Below, piece after piece: positions 34,572 through 44,877 of a stretch of 64,000 bases of DNA. The notes below the pieces were generated by a model. That model did no database searches, was not told where the DNA came from, and saw nothing but the letters and a program-made list of their open reading frames with translations. The position numbers and the translations under genes are program-made. How positions within the stretch are numbered: the stretch's first letter is position 1; each line of letters starts with the position of its first letter. The DNA comes from Deinococci bacterium. Lineage in GTDB: Bacteria > Deinococcota > Deinococci > Deinococcales > Trueperaceae. The DNA lies in assembly GCA_030149325.1 (NCBI GenBank), contig JASBRS010000045.1, positions 1-64,000 of the forward strand. The letters are read 5' to 3'.

Positions 34572-36218
34572 ATGTCATCCCTCACCGAATCCCCCGCCTG
34601 GAAACGCCTCCAGGAGCACCACCGCCAGGTCGCGCCGCTGCACCTGCGCGACCTCTTCGCCCAGGACCCGCAGCGCTTCGAGCGCTTCCACCTGCGCCTG
34701 GGCGACCTGCTCTTCGACTACTCCAAGCACCGCATCACCGAGGCTACGCTGCCGCTCCTGCTCGACCTGGCGCGCCAGACGGGCGTGGAGGCGCGGCGCG
34801 ACGCCATGTTCGCCGGGCAGAGGATCAACACCAGCGAGGACCGCGCGGTGCTGCACGTGGCGCTGCGCAACCGCTCGAGCCGTCCCATCCGCGTCGACGG
34901 CGAGGACGTCATGCCCGGCGTCCACGCCGTGCTCGACAAGATGCGCCGCTTCAGCACGGCGGTTCACGACGGCAGCTGGCGCGGCTTCTCCGGCGAGCGC
35001 ATCACCGACGTGGTGAACATCGGCATCGGCGGCTCGCACCTGGGCCCGCAGATGGCGGTGCGGGCGCTGACCCCCTACGCCGTCGAGGGCATGCGCGTGC
35101 ACTTCGTGTCGAACGTCGACGGCACCAACCTGGCCGAGGTGCTGGCTCGCGTGCGCCCCGAGTCGACGCTGTTCCTGGTGGCGTCGAAGACCTTCACCAC
35201 CCAGGAGACGATGACCAACGCCCACACCGCGCGCGACTGGCTCTTGGCCGCCGCTCCCGACGAGAGCGCGGTGGCGAAGCACTTCGTGGCGCTGTCGACC
35301 AACCGCGAGGCGGTGGAGGCTTTCGGCATCGACCCCGACAACATGTTCGTGTTCTGGGACTGGGTCGGCGGCCGCTACTCGCTGTGGTCGGCGATCGGCC
35401 TCTCGATCGTGCTGGCGGTGGGGTTCGGCAACTTCGAGCGGATGCTGGAGGGCGCGCACGCCGTCGACGAGCACTTCCGCACCGCTCCGCTGGAGCGCAA
35501 CATCCCCGTCATCATGGGGATGCTGGGCGTCTGGTACAACAACTTCTTCGGCGCCGAGACGCACGCCATCCTGCCCTACGACGAGACGCTGGAGTTCTTC
35601 CCCAGCTATTTCCAGCAGGGGGACATGGAGTCGAACGGCAAGAGCGTCACCCGGGCCGGCGACCGCGTCGAGGTGTCGACCGGACCGGTGGTGTGGGGGC
35701 AGCCGGGCACCAACGGCCAGCACGCCTTCTACCAGCTCATCCACCAGGGCACCAAGCTGGTGCCCGCCGACTTCCTGGCGCCGGCGAGGAGCCACCACCC
35801 GGTGGGACGCCACCACGCCATCCTGCTGGCCAACTTCTTCGCCCAGACCGAGGCGCTCATGCGCGGCCGCACGCCCGAGGAGACGCGCGCCGAGCTCGTT
35901 GCCGAGGGCGCGTCCGGCGAGCGATTGGAGCTGCTGACGGCGGCCAAGACCTTCGAGGGCAACCGTCCCACCAGCTCGATCCTGTTCGAGCAGCTCACCC
36001 CCGAGACGCTGGGCAGCCTGATCGCGCTGTACGAGCACAAGATCTTCACCCAGGGCGTGGTGTGGGACATCGACAGCTTCGACCAGATGGGGGTCGAGCT
36101 CGGCAAGCAGCTCGCCAAGGCGGTGCTGCCCGAGCTCGAGGGCGACGCTCCCGTCACCAGCCACGACAGCTCCACCAACGGGCTGATCAACGCCTACAAG
36201 CGGCTGCGCGGGGGCTGA
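34572..36218 (+). CDS. pgi: glucose-6-phosphate isomerase
   Basis: Interconverts glucose-6-P and fructose-6-P in glycolysis and gluconeogenesis. The 548-residue length fits the long bacterial form. Signatures: [14 protein letters not shown] (about 153), [15 protein letters not shown] (about 204), [11 protein letters not shown] (about 266), [18 protein letters not shown] (about 318) and [14 protein letters not shown] (about 503). GGAAGGAGG lies 8 bases before the ATG. The end overlaps the convergent MFS gene by 25 bases. Confidence 0.97.
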   Translation: MSSLTESPAWKRLQEHHRQVAPLHLRDLFAQDPQRFERFHLRLGDLLFDYSKHRITEATLPLLLDLARQTGVEARRDAMFAGQRINTSEDRAVLHVALRNRSSRPIRVDGEDVMPGVHAVLDKMRRFSTAVHDGSWRGFSGERITDVVNIGIGGSHLGPQMAVRALTPYAVEGMRVHFVSNVDGTNLAEVLARVRPESTLFLVASKTFTTQETMTNAHTARDWLLAAAPDESAVAKHFVALSTNREAVEAFGIDPDNMFVFWDWVGGRYSLWSAIGLSIVLAVGFGNFERMLEGAHAVDEHFRTAPLERNIPVIMGMLGVWYNNFFGAETHAILPYDETLEFFPSYFQQGDMESNGKSVTRAGDRVEVSTGPVVWGQPGTNGQHAFYQLIHQGTKLVPADFLAPARSHHPVGRHHAILLANFFAQTEALMRGRTPEETRAELVAEGASGERLELLTAAKTFEGNRPTSSILFEQLTPETLGSLIALYEHKIFTQGVVWDIDSFDQMGVELGKQLAKAVLPELEGDAPVTSHDSSTNGLINAYKRLRGG

Positions 36219-37972
36219 TCGGGGGCGTCGGGGCCGGCCGGACGCAGGCCGGCCGCGCCGGCCCCGTGCGGGCGGGGCTCGCCGGGCGCACCTGCCGCCG
36301 GCGCGTCCTCGTGGACGTAGTGCTTGCCGCGCGTCCAGGAGGCGAACGCCGCCACGATCATCATCACCATGGCGAAGGCGAAGGTGATGTGCATGCCGGT
36401 CATGAACGGCCCGGCGATGAGATGCGGGAAGAAGGTCTTGCCGGTCAGATAGGCGGCCTTGTCGGCCGGCAGCGACGGCAGGATCGGCCCGAGCAGCGAC
36501 TGCATCGGGTTGTAGCCCAGGAAGGCGGCGAACAGGCTGCCCACCGGCGGCAACCCGGCGATGGTGCGTGCCGCCGCGGCGGGCACGTCCTGGGCAGTGA
36601 GCCCCTGGAACATGGTGGTCGGCAGCGTCGAGGCCAGGCCGGCGATCATCAGCGAGAAGAAGAGCCCGATCGAGAGGTTCATGCCGGCGTTCTGGAAGGT
36701 CGCCCACATGCCCGAGGCCACCCCACGCTCGCCGGCGGGCACGGCGTTCATGATGCCCGCGGTGTTGGGCGCCGAGAACAGCCCCATCGCCAACCCGTTG
36801 GCCAGCAGCAGCAGCGCGAACACGCCGTAGTGGAAGTTGGCCGGCAGCAGCATCATCAGCCCGAAGGTGACCGCCGCGGCGGCCATGCCGCCGGTGGCGA
36901 AGGGGCGCGCCCCGAGCCGGTCGGAGAGCCAGCCCGACACCGGCCCCGCGATCAGGAAACCGATCGTCATCGGTAGCATGTAGATCGCCGACCACAGCGG
37001 CGTCGACTCGTAGCTGTAGCCGTGCAGCGGTAGCCAGATGCCCTGCAACCAGATGATCAGCATGAACATCAGGCCGCCGCGGCCGATGGCGGCCAGCAGT
37101 GCCGCCAGGTTGCCGGCGGTGAAGGCCCGCACCCGGAACAGCCCGAGCCGGAACATCGGGTCGGGCACGCGCGTCTCGATGAAGGCGAAGAGCCCCAGCA
37201 CCGCCAGCCCGCCGAGGACGGCGGCCAGCACGAAGGGGTCGGTCCAGCCGGTGGGGTGCCCGCCGTAGGGCTGGATGCCGTAGGTGATGCCCACCAGGAT
37301 CGCCACCAGCCCCAGCCCGAAGGTGAGGTTGCCCCACCAGTCGATGCGCGCGCGCTTCACCACGCCGATCTCGCGCAGCCGGAAGTAGGCCCACAACGTG
37401 CCGAAGATGCCGATGGGGACCGACACCAGGAACACCAGGTGCCAGTCGAGCGTCGACAGCAGGCCGCCGACCAGCAGCCCCAGGAACGAGCCGGCGATGG
37501 CCGCCACGCTGTTGATGCCCAGCGCCATGCCGCGCTGCCGCACCGGGAAGGCGTCGGTCAGGATGGCGGCGCTGTTGGCCATGAGCAGCGCGCCGCCGAT
37601 CCCCTGCACCACGCGCAGGCCGATGAGCGTGAGGGCGGCGGCGGGGCCGGTCCAGAACACCAGCGACAGCAGGATCGAGCCCACCGTGAACACCGCGAAG
37701 CCCAGGTTGTACATGCGGACGCGCCCCACCATGTCGCCGATGCGGCCGAAGCTCACCACCAGCACCGCGGTCACCACCATGTAGCCCATCAGCAGCCACA
37801 GCAGGTAGCTGACGTTCTGGGGCTGCAGCGGATCGATGGCGATGCCGCGGAAGATGGCGGGCATCGAGATCAGCACGATCGAGGAGTTGATGGTGGCCAT
37901 CAGCACCCCGAGGGTGGTGTTGGAGAGCGCGATCCACTTGTAGCCGTCGCCGCGGCCGTTTCTTTCCCTCAC
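36194..37972 (-). CDS. MFS drug-exporter-type transporter, DHA2 family (14 helices)
   Basis: A 592-residue inner-membrane protein with about 14 helices. It has the DHA2 features [15 protein letters not shown] (motif A, about 64), [25 protein letters not shown] (motif B/C region, about 107) and [14 protein letters not shown] (about 157). Such proteins export drugs or other small molecules by proton antiport. The C-terminal 45 residues are Pro/Gly/Arg-rich and disordered. GTG start with AGGA 5 bases upstream. Substrate cannot be told. Confidence 0.9.
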   Translation of the reverse strand: MRERNGRGDGYKWIALSNTTLGVLMATINSSIVLISMPAIFRGIAIDPLQPQNVSYLLWLLMGYMVVTAVLVVSFGRIGDMVGRVRMYNLGFAVFTVGSILLSLVFWTGPAAALTLIGLRVVQGIGGALLMANSAAILTDAFPVRQRGMALGINSVAAIAGSFLGLLVGGLLSTLDWHLVFLVSVPIGIFGTLWAYFRLREIGVVKRARIDWWGNLTFGLGLVAILVGITYGIQPYGGHPTGWTDPFVLAAVLGGLAVLGLFAFIETRVPDPMFRLGLFRVRAFTAGNLAALLAAIGRGGLMFMLIIWLQGIWLPLHGYSYESTPLWSAIYMLPMTIGFLIAGPVSGWLSDRLGARPFATGGMAAAAVTFGLMMLLPANFHYGVFALLLLANGLAMGLFSAPNTAGIMNAVPAGERGVASGMWATFQNAGMNLSIGLFFSLMIAGLASTLPTTMFQGLTAQDVPAAAARTIAGLPPVGSLFAAFLGYNPMQSLLGPILPSLPADKAAYLTGKTFFPHLIAGPFMTGMHITFAFAMVMMIVAAFASWTRGKHYVHEDAPAAGAPGEPRPHGAGAAGLRPAGPDAPDQPPRSRL

Positions 37973-38235
37973 GTCGTTCCTGCCTTCCCTTGCGCGTGGC
38001 CCCCGAGGTCGTGGCGCGCCGGCGGGCGCGACCAGACCGTGATAGTACCGGATGGAAAGGACGGGTCCCTGCATCGCGGGCGACGCCGGCCGCGGCCCAG
38101 CTCCGCCGAGCCGAGGCCGAGCGGCTACGGGACGCAGGACGGACGCCCCTGCCGGGCGCCCGGCCGCCGCCTATCATCGAGAGGACGGAGCCCGGGGCGG
38201 CACGGCCCGCGCCCCCGCGCCCCAGGGAGGACCCC

Positions 38236-38718
38236 ATGCCGGACGACGACCTGAAGGAGCTGCTCCACCGCAACCTCGCCTTCCTGCTCGAGGAGACGTT
38301 CGCCTCGCCGGCGCGTTCCGGCGGCAACGCCTACCTCGATACCGGCACCGGCTGGGGCCCGACGCTGGCGTCGCTGTCGGCCGAGGAGGCGTCGCAAGCG
38401 CTGGCGCCCGGCGGCACCACCATCGCCGGCCACGTCGAGCACGCGCGCTTCTACCTCGAGGTGGTGCTGCGCTACGCCGAGGGCAAGGGCGAGCCCGTCG
38501 ACTGGGCCGAGAGCTGGCAGGTCCGCGAGGTCACGCCCGTCGCCTGGGAGGCGCTCAAGGAGACCTTCCTCGCCACCTGCCACCGCGCCCACGACACCCT
38601 GCTGGGGCGCGAGAGCTGGGACGACCACGCCCTGGGCGCGGTCCTGGCGGTGCTCGCCCACTCCGCCTACCACCTGGGGGCGGTGAGGCAGCGCGCGCTG
38701 GTGGCGCGCGCGGGGTAG
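38236..38718 (+). CDS. DinB-like four-helix metalloenzyme-fold protein
   Basis: A 160-residue protein of the DinB/YfiT superfamily. Conserved histidines are seen in AGHVEHARFYLEVV (about 67) and AHSAYHLGAVRQ (about 143), matching the metal triad placement. Some relatives are thiol-dependent transferases, but most have no known activity. GGGAGGACCCC precedes the ATG. Confidence 0.82.
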   Translation: MPDDDLKELLHRNLAFLLEETFASPARSGGNAYLDTGTGWGPTLASLSAEEASQALAPGGTTIAGHVEHARFYLEVVLRYAEGKGEPVDWAESWQVREVTPVAWEALKETFLATCHRAHDTLLGRESWDDHALGAVLAVLAHSAYHLGAVRQRALVARAG

Positions 38719-38778
38719 GCGGGCGGCGGCGCTGTTCGGCGGGTCCGCACGGGCGGGGCGCCCTCCTCCGCCCCCTCA

Positions 38779-38819
38779 AATGGACTGTCAAGTCCGGCTT
38801 GACACTCCATTCCAGGGCC
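38779..38819. repeat. dispersed inverted-repeat element, copy 2
   Basis: Arms AATGGAcTGTCAAG and complement (one mismatch) around tccgg, followed by CCAGGGCC. Shares the 34-base core with 30061-30094. Lies between the convergent dinB-like and carboxylesterase genes. Confidence 0.7.
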
Positions 38820-38848
38820 CCGCAGAAGCCTCCGCGACCCCGGACCGC

Positions 38849-40546
38849 TCAGCGACCGCCCGACCAGAAGCCGCAGGCCGCCGGCACCGGCGGGCCCAGG
38901 GCGGCCGGCGTGCCGAAGCGCATGCGCTGGCCCGAGGTCGGGTACGCCGGCCAGGCCGGCACACCGCTCGCGGCCGGCGCCCCGCTGCGCACGAACGCGC
39001 CCCAGGCGGCCATCATCGTGTCCGAGAGCTTGCGCTCGGCCGGCGTGAAGGCATCCTTCCCTCCGGCCGTCCCGAACACGAAGGGCAACTCGTCGCCGTG
39101 GCAGGAGCGGCCGGCGCACATCGGCACGTCGGCCCACAGGTTGAACGACGGCACGTGCGCGAAGCTGTAGAGGTAGGCGGGCGCCCGCGCCGCGGCGGCC
39201 ACCGCGCGCGTGGGGCACACGAACAGGCCGTCGCTGGCGGCCCGGATCACGGTGTCGGTGGTATCGCCGAACCAGGCCGGCGGGTAGTGAAATGCCAGTT
39301 CGGCCGTCCTGGCCGGCCCCACGAACAACTTGGCCAGCACGTCGTAGCCGAGCAGGCCGATGGGCGCGTCGTCGGCGAAGAACAGGGTCGCCTCGCTGCC
39401 GTTGGTCCCCAGCAGCGCCGGCAGGTCGAGGCCTCCGGCGAGGGCGGCCGCGTACGGTTGCCGCACCACCAGGCGGCCGTCGATCACCGGCGCCCACGGG
39501 AGGAAGGCGGGCAACCCCTGCCCGGCCAGCGCGACCTTCTGGGAGCTGTGGTCCTGCGCGTTCAGGATCGTCGCCAACGGCAGGCGCTGCAGGCAGGCGA
39601 GGGTGTCGGTGGTGACCTTGCAACCCGTCTTCAGGAGGAAGAGATCGGCGCTCAGGCGCGCCTGGTCCTCGGTGCGGTAGGGGAGCCCGAAGGGGTCGGA
39701 CTCGAGGATGACGGCACGGAACAGCCCCCGGCTGCTGGGGACCGAGAGCGCCTGCAACCCCGCCGACATCGCCCCGGCGCTCTCCCCCGCCAGCGTCACC
39801 CGCGCCGGGTCGCCGCCGAAGGCGCCGATGCTGTGCTGCACCCAGCGCAACGCGAGCTGCTGGTCGAGCAACCCCAGGTTCGGTGTGACGCCGGGCGCGC
39901 CGGCCAGGAAGCCGAGGACGCCGATGCGGTAGTTGAGCGTCACCACCACGATCCCCTGGCTGGCGGCCAGCCGCGCGCCGTCGTAGAGGTAGCGGCCGCC
40001 GGGGTAGAGGCGCTGCGAGGTGCCGCCGTGCACGAAGCCGCCGCCGTAGAGGAACACCATCACCGGCAGCGGCGCGGGCGCGGGTCGCTCGCCGGGCGCG
40101 GGCGGGAACTCGGACGGCGGGGCGGGCGTCGGAGGGGCGTCCGAGAGTGCGCTTGCAGGCGCAGACGGGGCGGCCGGCGGGTCGCGCGGCACCCAGACGT
40201 TGACGGTCAGGCAGTCCTCGGACTGCTCGAGCCCCTCCACGTAGGGGCCCGTCTGCGGGCACACGGGCCCGAAGGCGGTGGCGTCCCGCACCCTGGACCA
40301 GGCTGCCGCCGGCACCGGCGGACGGAAGCGTTCCGCCCCCGCCGTCGAGGCGGCGTAGGGGATGCCAAGGAAGGCGTCGACGGGGGTGCCACCGACGCGC
40401 TCACGCACGCCGCAGACGGCACCGGTCGGGGTGGCCACCACCGGACCCGCGCACGCGGTCGGCGCCGACTGGGCGCCGGCCACGACCGGCCCGGCGGCCA
40501 GCCAGGCCGCAATCAAGAAGAGGCGGAAGGTAGGACGCTGGAGCAT
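38849..40546 (-). CDS. secreted type-B carboxylesterase
   Basis: A 565-residue exported alpha/beta hydrolase. Signal peptide about 1-26 (ends AGAQ). The oxyanion hole is [11 protein letters not shown] (about 167), the nucleophile is in AGESAGAMS (about 242), the acid in [11 protein letters not shown] (about 368) and the histidine in [11 protein letters not shown] (about 473). A Pro/Ala-rich insertion of about 35 residues lies near 120-155. Cysteines are paired as expected for an extracellular enzyme. Substrate is some carboxyl ester. ATG 40546 was chosen over an in-frame GTG 18 bases upstream because it starts the signal peptide. Confidence 0.9.
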   Translation of the reverse strand: MLQRPTFRLFLIAAWLAAGPVVAGAQSAPTACAGPVVATPTGAVCGVRERVGGTPVDAFLGIPYAASTAGAERFRPPVPAAAWSRVRDATAFGPVCPQTGPYVEGLEQSEDCLTVNVWVPRDPPAAPSAPASALSDAPPTPAPPSEFPPAPGERPAPAPLPVMVFLYGGGFVHGGTSQRLYPGGRYLYDGARLAASQGIVVVTLNYRIGVLGFLAGAPGVTPNLGLLDQQLALRWVQHSIGAFGGDPARVTLAGESAGAMSAGLQALSVPSSRGLFRAVILESDPFGLPYRTEDQARLSADLFLLKTGCKVTTDTLACLQRLPLATILNAQDHSSQKVALAGQGLPAFLPWAPVIDGRLVVRQPYAAALAGGLDLPALLGTNGSEATLFFADDAPIGLLGYDVLAKLFVGPARTAELAFHYPPAWFGDTTDTVIRAASDGLFVCPTRAVAAAARAPAYLYSFAHVPSFNLWADVPMCAGRSCHGDELPFVFGTAGGKDAFTPAERKLSDTMMAAWGAFVRSGAPAASGVPAWPAYPTSGQRMRFGTPAALGPPVPAACGFWSGGR

Positions 40547-40562
40547 GGGCCTCGACCCCGTC

Positions 40563-40617
40563 ACGCGGGGGCGCCGGCCCGATCCGAGCGTCGGCCAGGT
40601 GACGGACGCCCCCGCGT
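40563..40617 (-). terminator. terminator after the DUF302 gene
   Basis: Perfect 11-base arms ACGCGGGGGCG and complement enclose a 33-base loop with a further GGCC-rich stem, starting 5 bases beyond the DUF302 stop. Confidence 0.55.
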
Positions 40618-40621
40618 CACC

Positions 40622-41035
40622 TCAGTCTACGAGCGCTCCATGAAGGCTCTCGAGCGCGCGCTTCAGGCGCCCCTGGGCCTCGCTCGGCAGGTCGGCCAGC
40701 TCGCCGGCCGCGGCGCCGTCCACCAGCGAGAACATCGCCACCGGATCGAGCGCGCTCACGCGGATGCCGCCGTCGACCTCGCGCAAGACCACGTTGCAGG
40801 GCAGCAGCAGCCCGATCTCGCGGTCGGCGCTCAGCGCCTTGTGGGCCAGCGGGGGGTTGCAGGCGCCGAGGATCTCGTAGCGCTCCATGTCGGCGTCCAG
40901 CTTCTGCTTCAGGGTGCTCTGCACGTCGATGGTCGTCAGCACGCCGAAGCCCTGCTCCTTGAGGGCCGCGACCACGCGCTCCTTGACCTCGTCGTAGCCG
41001 CCGGGGACGGTGATGCTCATGCTGAACTGGGCCAT
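40622..41035 (-). CDS. DUF302 protein
   Basis: A 137-residue cytoplasmic protein of the DUF302 family: ITVPGGYDEVKERVVAALKEQGFGV at the start (core YDEVKERVVAALKEQGF), YEILGACNPPLAHKAL (about 80) and LLLPCNVVLREV (about 103). Two cysteines in conserved places may bind metal or sulfur. Relatives are linked to copper, thiol or sulfur stress, but the biochemical role is not known. AGGAGGAG lies 7 bases before the ATG. An operator-like palindrome lies upstream. Confidence 0.88.
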   Translation of the reverse strand: MAQFSMSITVPGGYDEVKERVVAALKEQGFGVLTTIDVQSTLKQKLDADMERYEILGACNPPLAHKALSADREIGLLLPCNVVLREVDGGIRVSALDPVAMFSLVDGAAAGELADLPSEAQGRLKRALESLHGALVD

Positions 41036-41087
41036 GCTGTCTCTCCTCCTGCGCCGTGGGGGCGGGCGCACCGCGATCGGGACCGAC

Positions 41088-41100
41088 ACCCCCTGGGGGT
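41088..41100. promoter_or_regulatory. CsoR/CstR-like operator upstream of the DUF302 gene
   Basis: ACCCCCTGGGGGT, an odd palindrome flanked by TAT on one side, matches the G/C-tract operators of the CsoR-CstR-FrmR family. It lies 52 bases before the DUF302 start, where it would overlap a promoter. Confidence 0.5.
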
Positions 41101-41279
41101 ATGGGCGAGGCTAGCATCCGGCCTCGGCGAGGGGATGTGTCGTGGCTGCCCTCCCGCCCTTCGCATGTCGGTAGACGCTGACTAGACGGCCGTCCCCTAG
41201 CCTGACTCCGCGCCGCTACGGAGGAGGCGACGCTCCAGAGCCACCTCGTCCGGTCCATCCTTCGCCAGGGGGGAACACC

Positions 41280-42578
41280 ATGTCCATGCCACGCTGGTCC
41301 GTCGGGCTCGCTTTCGCTGCGCTGGCCCTGACGCTCACCGCCTGCAATTCCTCGACGCCCGCCGGCGGCAACGCCAACCCTACGACGGTCACCGTGACCG
41401 CGGTCGGCACGGTGCCGTGGCTCGCCGCGCAGGACGGTGCCGGCGCCTGGGCCCTACTCTCCGGAAGCAGCTTCACCGTCAACGACAGCGCTGGCAAGTA
41501 CGGCGTCGCCTGGGTGTGCACCCTCGGCTCGGGGCAGAACGAAGTCCACGTCACGCAAGCGACGACGTCGGATGCCACGTCGCTCACCGCCTCCTGCCAG
41601 GCGGCACCCGCCCCCGCCACCGGGGACATCTCCGGGACGGTCTCCGGCATCCCTTCGGGAGGGTACGCCCTGATCTCCTTCGGCGGACAGGTGGCTCTGG
41701 TCTACGCCTCTACCCCGAATTTCAGCTTCCACGGCATCGCCGCCGGCCCCCAGACCATCGCCGGCTTCGTGGCCGACAGCAACGGCTACCTGGTCAGCGA
41801 CTACGTACGCCGCAACGTGACGGTCCAGAGCGGTTCCAACCCGAATCTCACCGTAGATCTTGCGAACACGACGTACACCACGACCACGGGCCTCGGCACC
41901 AAGGACTTCAGCGCCACCGGCGGCCCCTCCAATGAGACCGTCGGCATCGGCCTCACCTACCTGACCAGCGCGATCACTCCAAACATGCTCGTCAAGATGG
42001 GCACGTTCTCCTCCATCTCCTACATGTTCATCCCATCCGCCCTCGCGCAGCCCTCGGACGCCTACGTGTTCACCGCCGACGCGCACACGACCGGCTTCGG
42101 CACGGGCAGCGGTGGCGACGACCAGCACGTCTTCTTCGTATCGCAGCAGCCAGGCCCGACCACAAGCCTGTCGATCCCAGGCGCCCTGCCGGGCACGGTC
42201 GGCATCGGCGTGTCCGGCGGAACGGCCGCCGCCACCTGGGGTTCGCCTTCGTTCTCCACCAGCGGTGGTGCCACCGCGTTCTTCGCCAGTGTCACGCCCG
42301 GCGCACCCAGTCCCATCTGGACCGTGAGCGTGAGCTCGGCCTGGCTCGGCTCGGCCACCAGCTATCGGTTCCCCGACTTCACCAGCACCAGCGGCTGGAA
42401 CGCCGGCTGGAACTTCCCCACCGGCGTCACGGCCGACGCCTGGGTCGAAGCGGCGCACGCCAACCTCACCTTCGATCAGCTCCTCGAGGTCGTGAGGGCC
42501 GGCGACCTGGCGAACGGCTACCCCAACGGCACCAGCTTCGAGCTGGCCCAGCATCTCGTCGTCGGGGGCATCTACTGA
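41280..42578 (+). CDS. large secreted lipoprotein, unknown
   Basis: A 432-residue protein with a lipoprotein signal peptide; the lipobox LTAC puts the lipidated cysteine at about 22. The mature part is Thr/Ser/Gly-rich, low in charge and beta-like. It contains a carboxypeptidase-regulatory-like stretch (GDISGTVSGIPSGGYALI, about 116-133) with AGPQTIAGFVADSNGYLV. GGGGGGAACACC precedes the ATG. It looks like an outer-surface protein; no enzyme motif seen. Confidence 0.78.
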   Translation: MSMPRWSVGLAFAALALTLTACNSSTPAGGNANPTTVTVTAVGTVPWLAAQDGAGAWALLSGSSFTVNDSAGKYGVAWVCTLGSGQNEVHVTQATTSDATSLTASCQAAPAPATGDISGTVSGIPSGGYALISFGGQVALVYASTPNFSFHGIAAGPQTIAGFVADSNGYLVSDYVRRNVTVQSGSNPNLTVDLANTTYTTTTGLGTKDFSATGGPSNETVGIGLTYLTSAITPNMLVKMGTFSSISYMFIPSALAQPSDAYVFTADAHTTGFGTGSGGDDQHVFFVSQQPGPTTSLSIPGALPGTVGIGVSGGTAAATWGSPSFSTSGGATAFFASVTPGAPSPIWTVSVSSAWLGSATSYRFPDFTSTSGWNAGWNFPTGVTADAWVEAAHANLTFDQLLEVVRAGDLANGYPNGTSFELAQHLVVGGIY

Positions 42579-42654
42579 ACGCGGTCATGGCCGTCGAAGG
42601 CGGCGCCCTGCCGCAGGCAGGCATCCGCGATGGGGCACGGCGGCATTCAGCTAC

Positions 42655-42918
42655 GTGATCCAGGCCAACGACCTCGTGCTGAAGATGTACCGCTGGCAGG
42701 AGCTGCGGGCACTGCTGGCGCACCATTCCTGCCCCCTGGTGGACGCTAGCGCTGGCAGCACCCTGACCACCGGCCGCTCCAAGACGGCAACGGAGCTGGC
42801 TCCCGATGCGGCTCGATGGCAGGATCTCTTGGACTGGGAGCTGCGCGGCGGCCGCGAGCCCGGCGCCCTCCATGCCGTCGCGCACATCAGCGCGGTGGTA
42901 CGCAGGCGCGAGGCGTAG
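42655..42918 (+). CDS. possible small protein or gene remnant
   Basis: An 87-codon open frame beginning GTG (VIQANDLVLKMYRWQ). It has no ribosome site and no recognised family. It ends 19 bases before the diguanylate cyclase start on the same strand. The reading frame is open far upstream too, so it may be a decayed or chance ORF. Apart from it, the 358-base space 42579-42937 shows nothing. Confidence 0.3.
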   Translation: MIQANDLVLKMYRWQELRALLAHHSCPLVDASAGSTLTTGRSKTATELAPDAARWQDLLDWELRGGREPGALHAVAHISAVVRRREA

Positions 42919-42937
42919 GAGAGCCGAGAGCCCTCGC

Positions 42938-44113
42938 GTGGGAACCTGGGGCGTGCAACGCCTGCCGCACCTGCCCGCCCTGCCGGTGCCTCCCGCCGAG
43001 GAGCGCTTCCGCGTGATCTTCGCGCACATGCTGCAGGTGGCCGTGCCGATCCACTTCGCGTTGGCCACGCTCTTCCTGGTGCTCGGACAGACGACGCTGG
43101 CCTGGGTCAACCTGGGTAGCATCGCGCTGCACCTGACGGTGCGGGTCCTGCTACGGCACGGGCGCGGCCACCAGGCCTTCCTGCTGGCGGTGGCGAATCT
43201 CCTGCTGCTGTTCGTCACGGCGACCCTGTTGATGGGCTGGGCGAGCGGCTTCCACTACTACCTGCTGGTGCTGCCGCTACTGTTCGTGCTCTATCCCGGC
43301 TGGTCGCGCTCGGTCAAGGCGGCGGCCTGCACCGGCGTCGCGGGCGCCTACGGTCTGCTCGCGCTCCACGCCTACCTAGGAGGAAGGCTGGTCTCGCACA
43401 TGGCACCTGGGGTGGACGCCTTCGGGATCTTCAACGCCGTCAGCTTCGCCGTCACGATGTCGGTGCTGTCGTTCATCGTGGGCAAGACCACCGCCGACGC
43501 CGAGAACGGCCTGCGTCATGCCACCGTCACGCTGGAGGAGCTCTCCAACCGCGATCCGCTCACCGGCCTGCTCAACCGCCGCGCCATGGAGGCGCTGCTG
43601 CAGGCGGCGCACGCTCGCCTGGAGGTCGCCGGCGAACCGTACGCCGTGGCCTTGATCGACCTCGACCACTTCAAGCGCCTCAACGACAGCCACGGCCACA
43701 GCTGCGGCGACGCCGTGTTGGGAGCCATCTCCGGCGCTCTCCAGGGAGCCGTGCGCGACTCCGACCACGTCGCGCGCTGGGGCGGCGAGGAGTTCCTGGT
43801 GCTCCTCACCAACAGCTCGCGCAGCGGCGCCGACAACGCCGCCCACAAGATGCTGGAGGCGTTACGCGCCTGCCGCATCGATTGCCTCAGTGCGGACGGC
43901 ATCGGCGGCGGCGCCACCCTGCTCGAGCCCACCTTCCTCGGCATCACCGCCACCCTCGGCGTCGCCGCCGGCACGCCCTTCCGCGGCGCGGAGGCCACCG
44001 TGCGGGCCGCCGACGAGGCGCTCTACCAGGGCAAGCGTGCGGGCAGGGACCGCGTCGTGATGGAGCACCCGGCCGACGTTGGGGCCCACGCCGGGGCCGA
44101 GACGATCGCCTAG
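42938..44113 (+). CDS. membrane diguanylate cyclase (GGDEF domain)
   Basis: A 391-residue protein that makes c-di-GMP from GTP. Six hydrophobic helices (about 30-190) form an unnamed sensory region. A short coiled linker leads to the GGDEF domain (about 205-375) with SNRDPLTGLLNRRAM, IDLDHFKRLNDSHGH and an intact active site RWGGEEF (GGEEF about 282-286). The inhibitory site RDSD lies exactly 5 residues before GGEEF, so product feedback is likely. I chose GTG 42938 because it is the first start after the upstream ORF; GAGAG lies 7 bases before it. Confidence 0.9.
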   Translation: MGTWGVQRLPHLPALPVPPAEERFRVIFAHMLQVAVPIHFALATLFLVLGQTTLAWVNLGSIALHLTVRVLLRHGRGHQAFLLAVANLLLLFVTATLLMGWASGFHYYLLVLPLLFVLYPGWSRSVKAAACTGVAGAYGLLALHAYLGGRLVSHMAPGVDAFGIFNAVSFAVTMSVLSFIVGKTTADAENGLRHATVTLEELSNRDPLTGLLNRRAMEALLQAAHARLEVAGEPYAVALIDLDHFKRLNDSHGHSCGDAVLGAISGALQGAVRDSDHVARWGGEEFLVLLTNSSRSGADNAAHKMLEALRACRIDCLSADGIGGGATLLEPTFLGITATLGVAAGTPFRGAEATVRAADEALYQGKRAGRDRVVMEHPADVGAHAGAETIA

Positions 44114-44871
44114 CGAGGTCCCTCGGCGCCCACAGCGCCCGGACCCCGCGCGGCCGTGAACAGCAGCGACACGGGCCAGGACGCGCCGTCCATGCGGGGC
44201 TCCTCGAGGCGTTCGAAGACGAGCCCGGCGTCGCCCACCACCCGCGACCAGGACGCCAGCGTCCTGGCGTACCAGGGCATGGGGGCGGCGAAGGCTCCGC
44301 CGAAGCCATCGAAGGTCTCCTCGTGCCAGCCGTCGGCGTAGCGCTCGGCACCGAGCGTCAACGGATGGAGCGTCTGCACCACCAGGCGGCCGGCAGGACC
44401 CAGGCGGGCCACCAGCGCTCCGAGCAGGCCGCCGATCTCGGCCTCGAGCAGCGAGAAGTTGCAGACGGCCACATCGAACGGGCCCCGGATCACGTCGTCG
44501 TCCCGCGCGAAGGTGGCGTAGTCGAGCCGCACGAAGGTGCCGGGCCCGCTGCCGGCCGCTCGTACCAGCGCCTCGCTGGCGTCGAAGCCGACGACGCTCA
44601 CGCCTCGGGCCTCCAGCGCGTGGGCCAGCCAGCCCTCCCCACAACCGACGTCCAGCACACGCCCGGGGCGCAGCCGCGTCACGGCGGCGAGCACCGCGGC
44701 GTTGGTGGCGCGGTCGCGGCTCGCGATCCGCCCCTGGCGCACCGCGTCGGTCCAGGCCGCGGCGTTGGAATCCCAGCTCGCGACCAGTCGCTCCCGCGGG
44801 TCGGTCGGGACAGGGGCGTCGCTCACGGGGTCGTCGCTCACGGGGTCGTCCCTGACAGGGTCGTCGCTCAC
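44110..44871 (-). CDS. SAM-dependent class I methyltransferase
   Basis: A 253-residue methyltransferase. Motif I is RVLDVGCGEGWLAHAL (about 70), with VVGFDASEALV (motif II) and FDVAVCNFSLLE (motif IV) after it. It resembles small-molecule methyltransferases of the UbiG/Tam type; substrate unknown. The first 22 residues are a repeat of SDDPV units encoded by 15-base repeats. The GTG start is supported by a -10-like TATCAT placed 6 bases upstream. Its end overlaps the cyclase stop by 4 bases (convergent). Confidence 0.88.
   Translation of the reverse strand: MSDDPVRDDPVSDDPVSDAPVPTDPRERLVASWDSNAAAWTDAVRQGRIASRDRATNAAVLAAVTRLRPGRVLDVGCGEGWLAHALEARGVSVVGFDASEALVRAAGSGPGTFVRLDYATFARDDDVIRGPFDVAVCNFSLLEAEIGGLLGALVARLGPAGRLVVQTLHPLTLGAERYADGWHEETFDGFGGAFAAPMPWYARTLASWSRVVGDAGLVFERLEEPRMDGASWPVSLLFTAARGPGAVGAEGPR
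44814..44871. repeat. 15-base coding tandem repeat in the methyltransferase N-terminus
   Basis: About four diverging copies of a 15-base unit (cggggtcgtcgctca type on the plus strand) encode (V)SDDP repeats. Copy number could vary between strains. Confidence 0.65.
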
Positions 44872-44877
44872 GGGCTC

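Noticed and set aside
34575-38327. 1250-residue open frame on the minus strand
   Set aside because: Antisense to pgi and out of frame in the MFS gene; both real genes have full family motifs, and this frame has none.
44814-44871. Possible CRISPR or regulatory repeat array
   Set aside because: Units are 15 bases without spacers and keep the reading frame of the methyltransferase gene.
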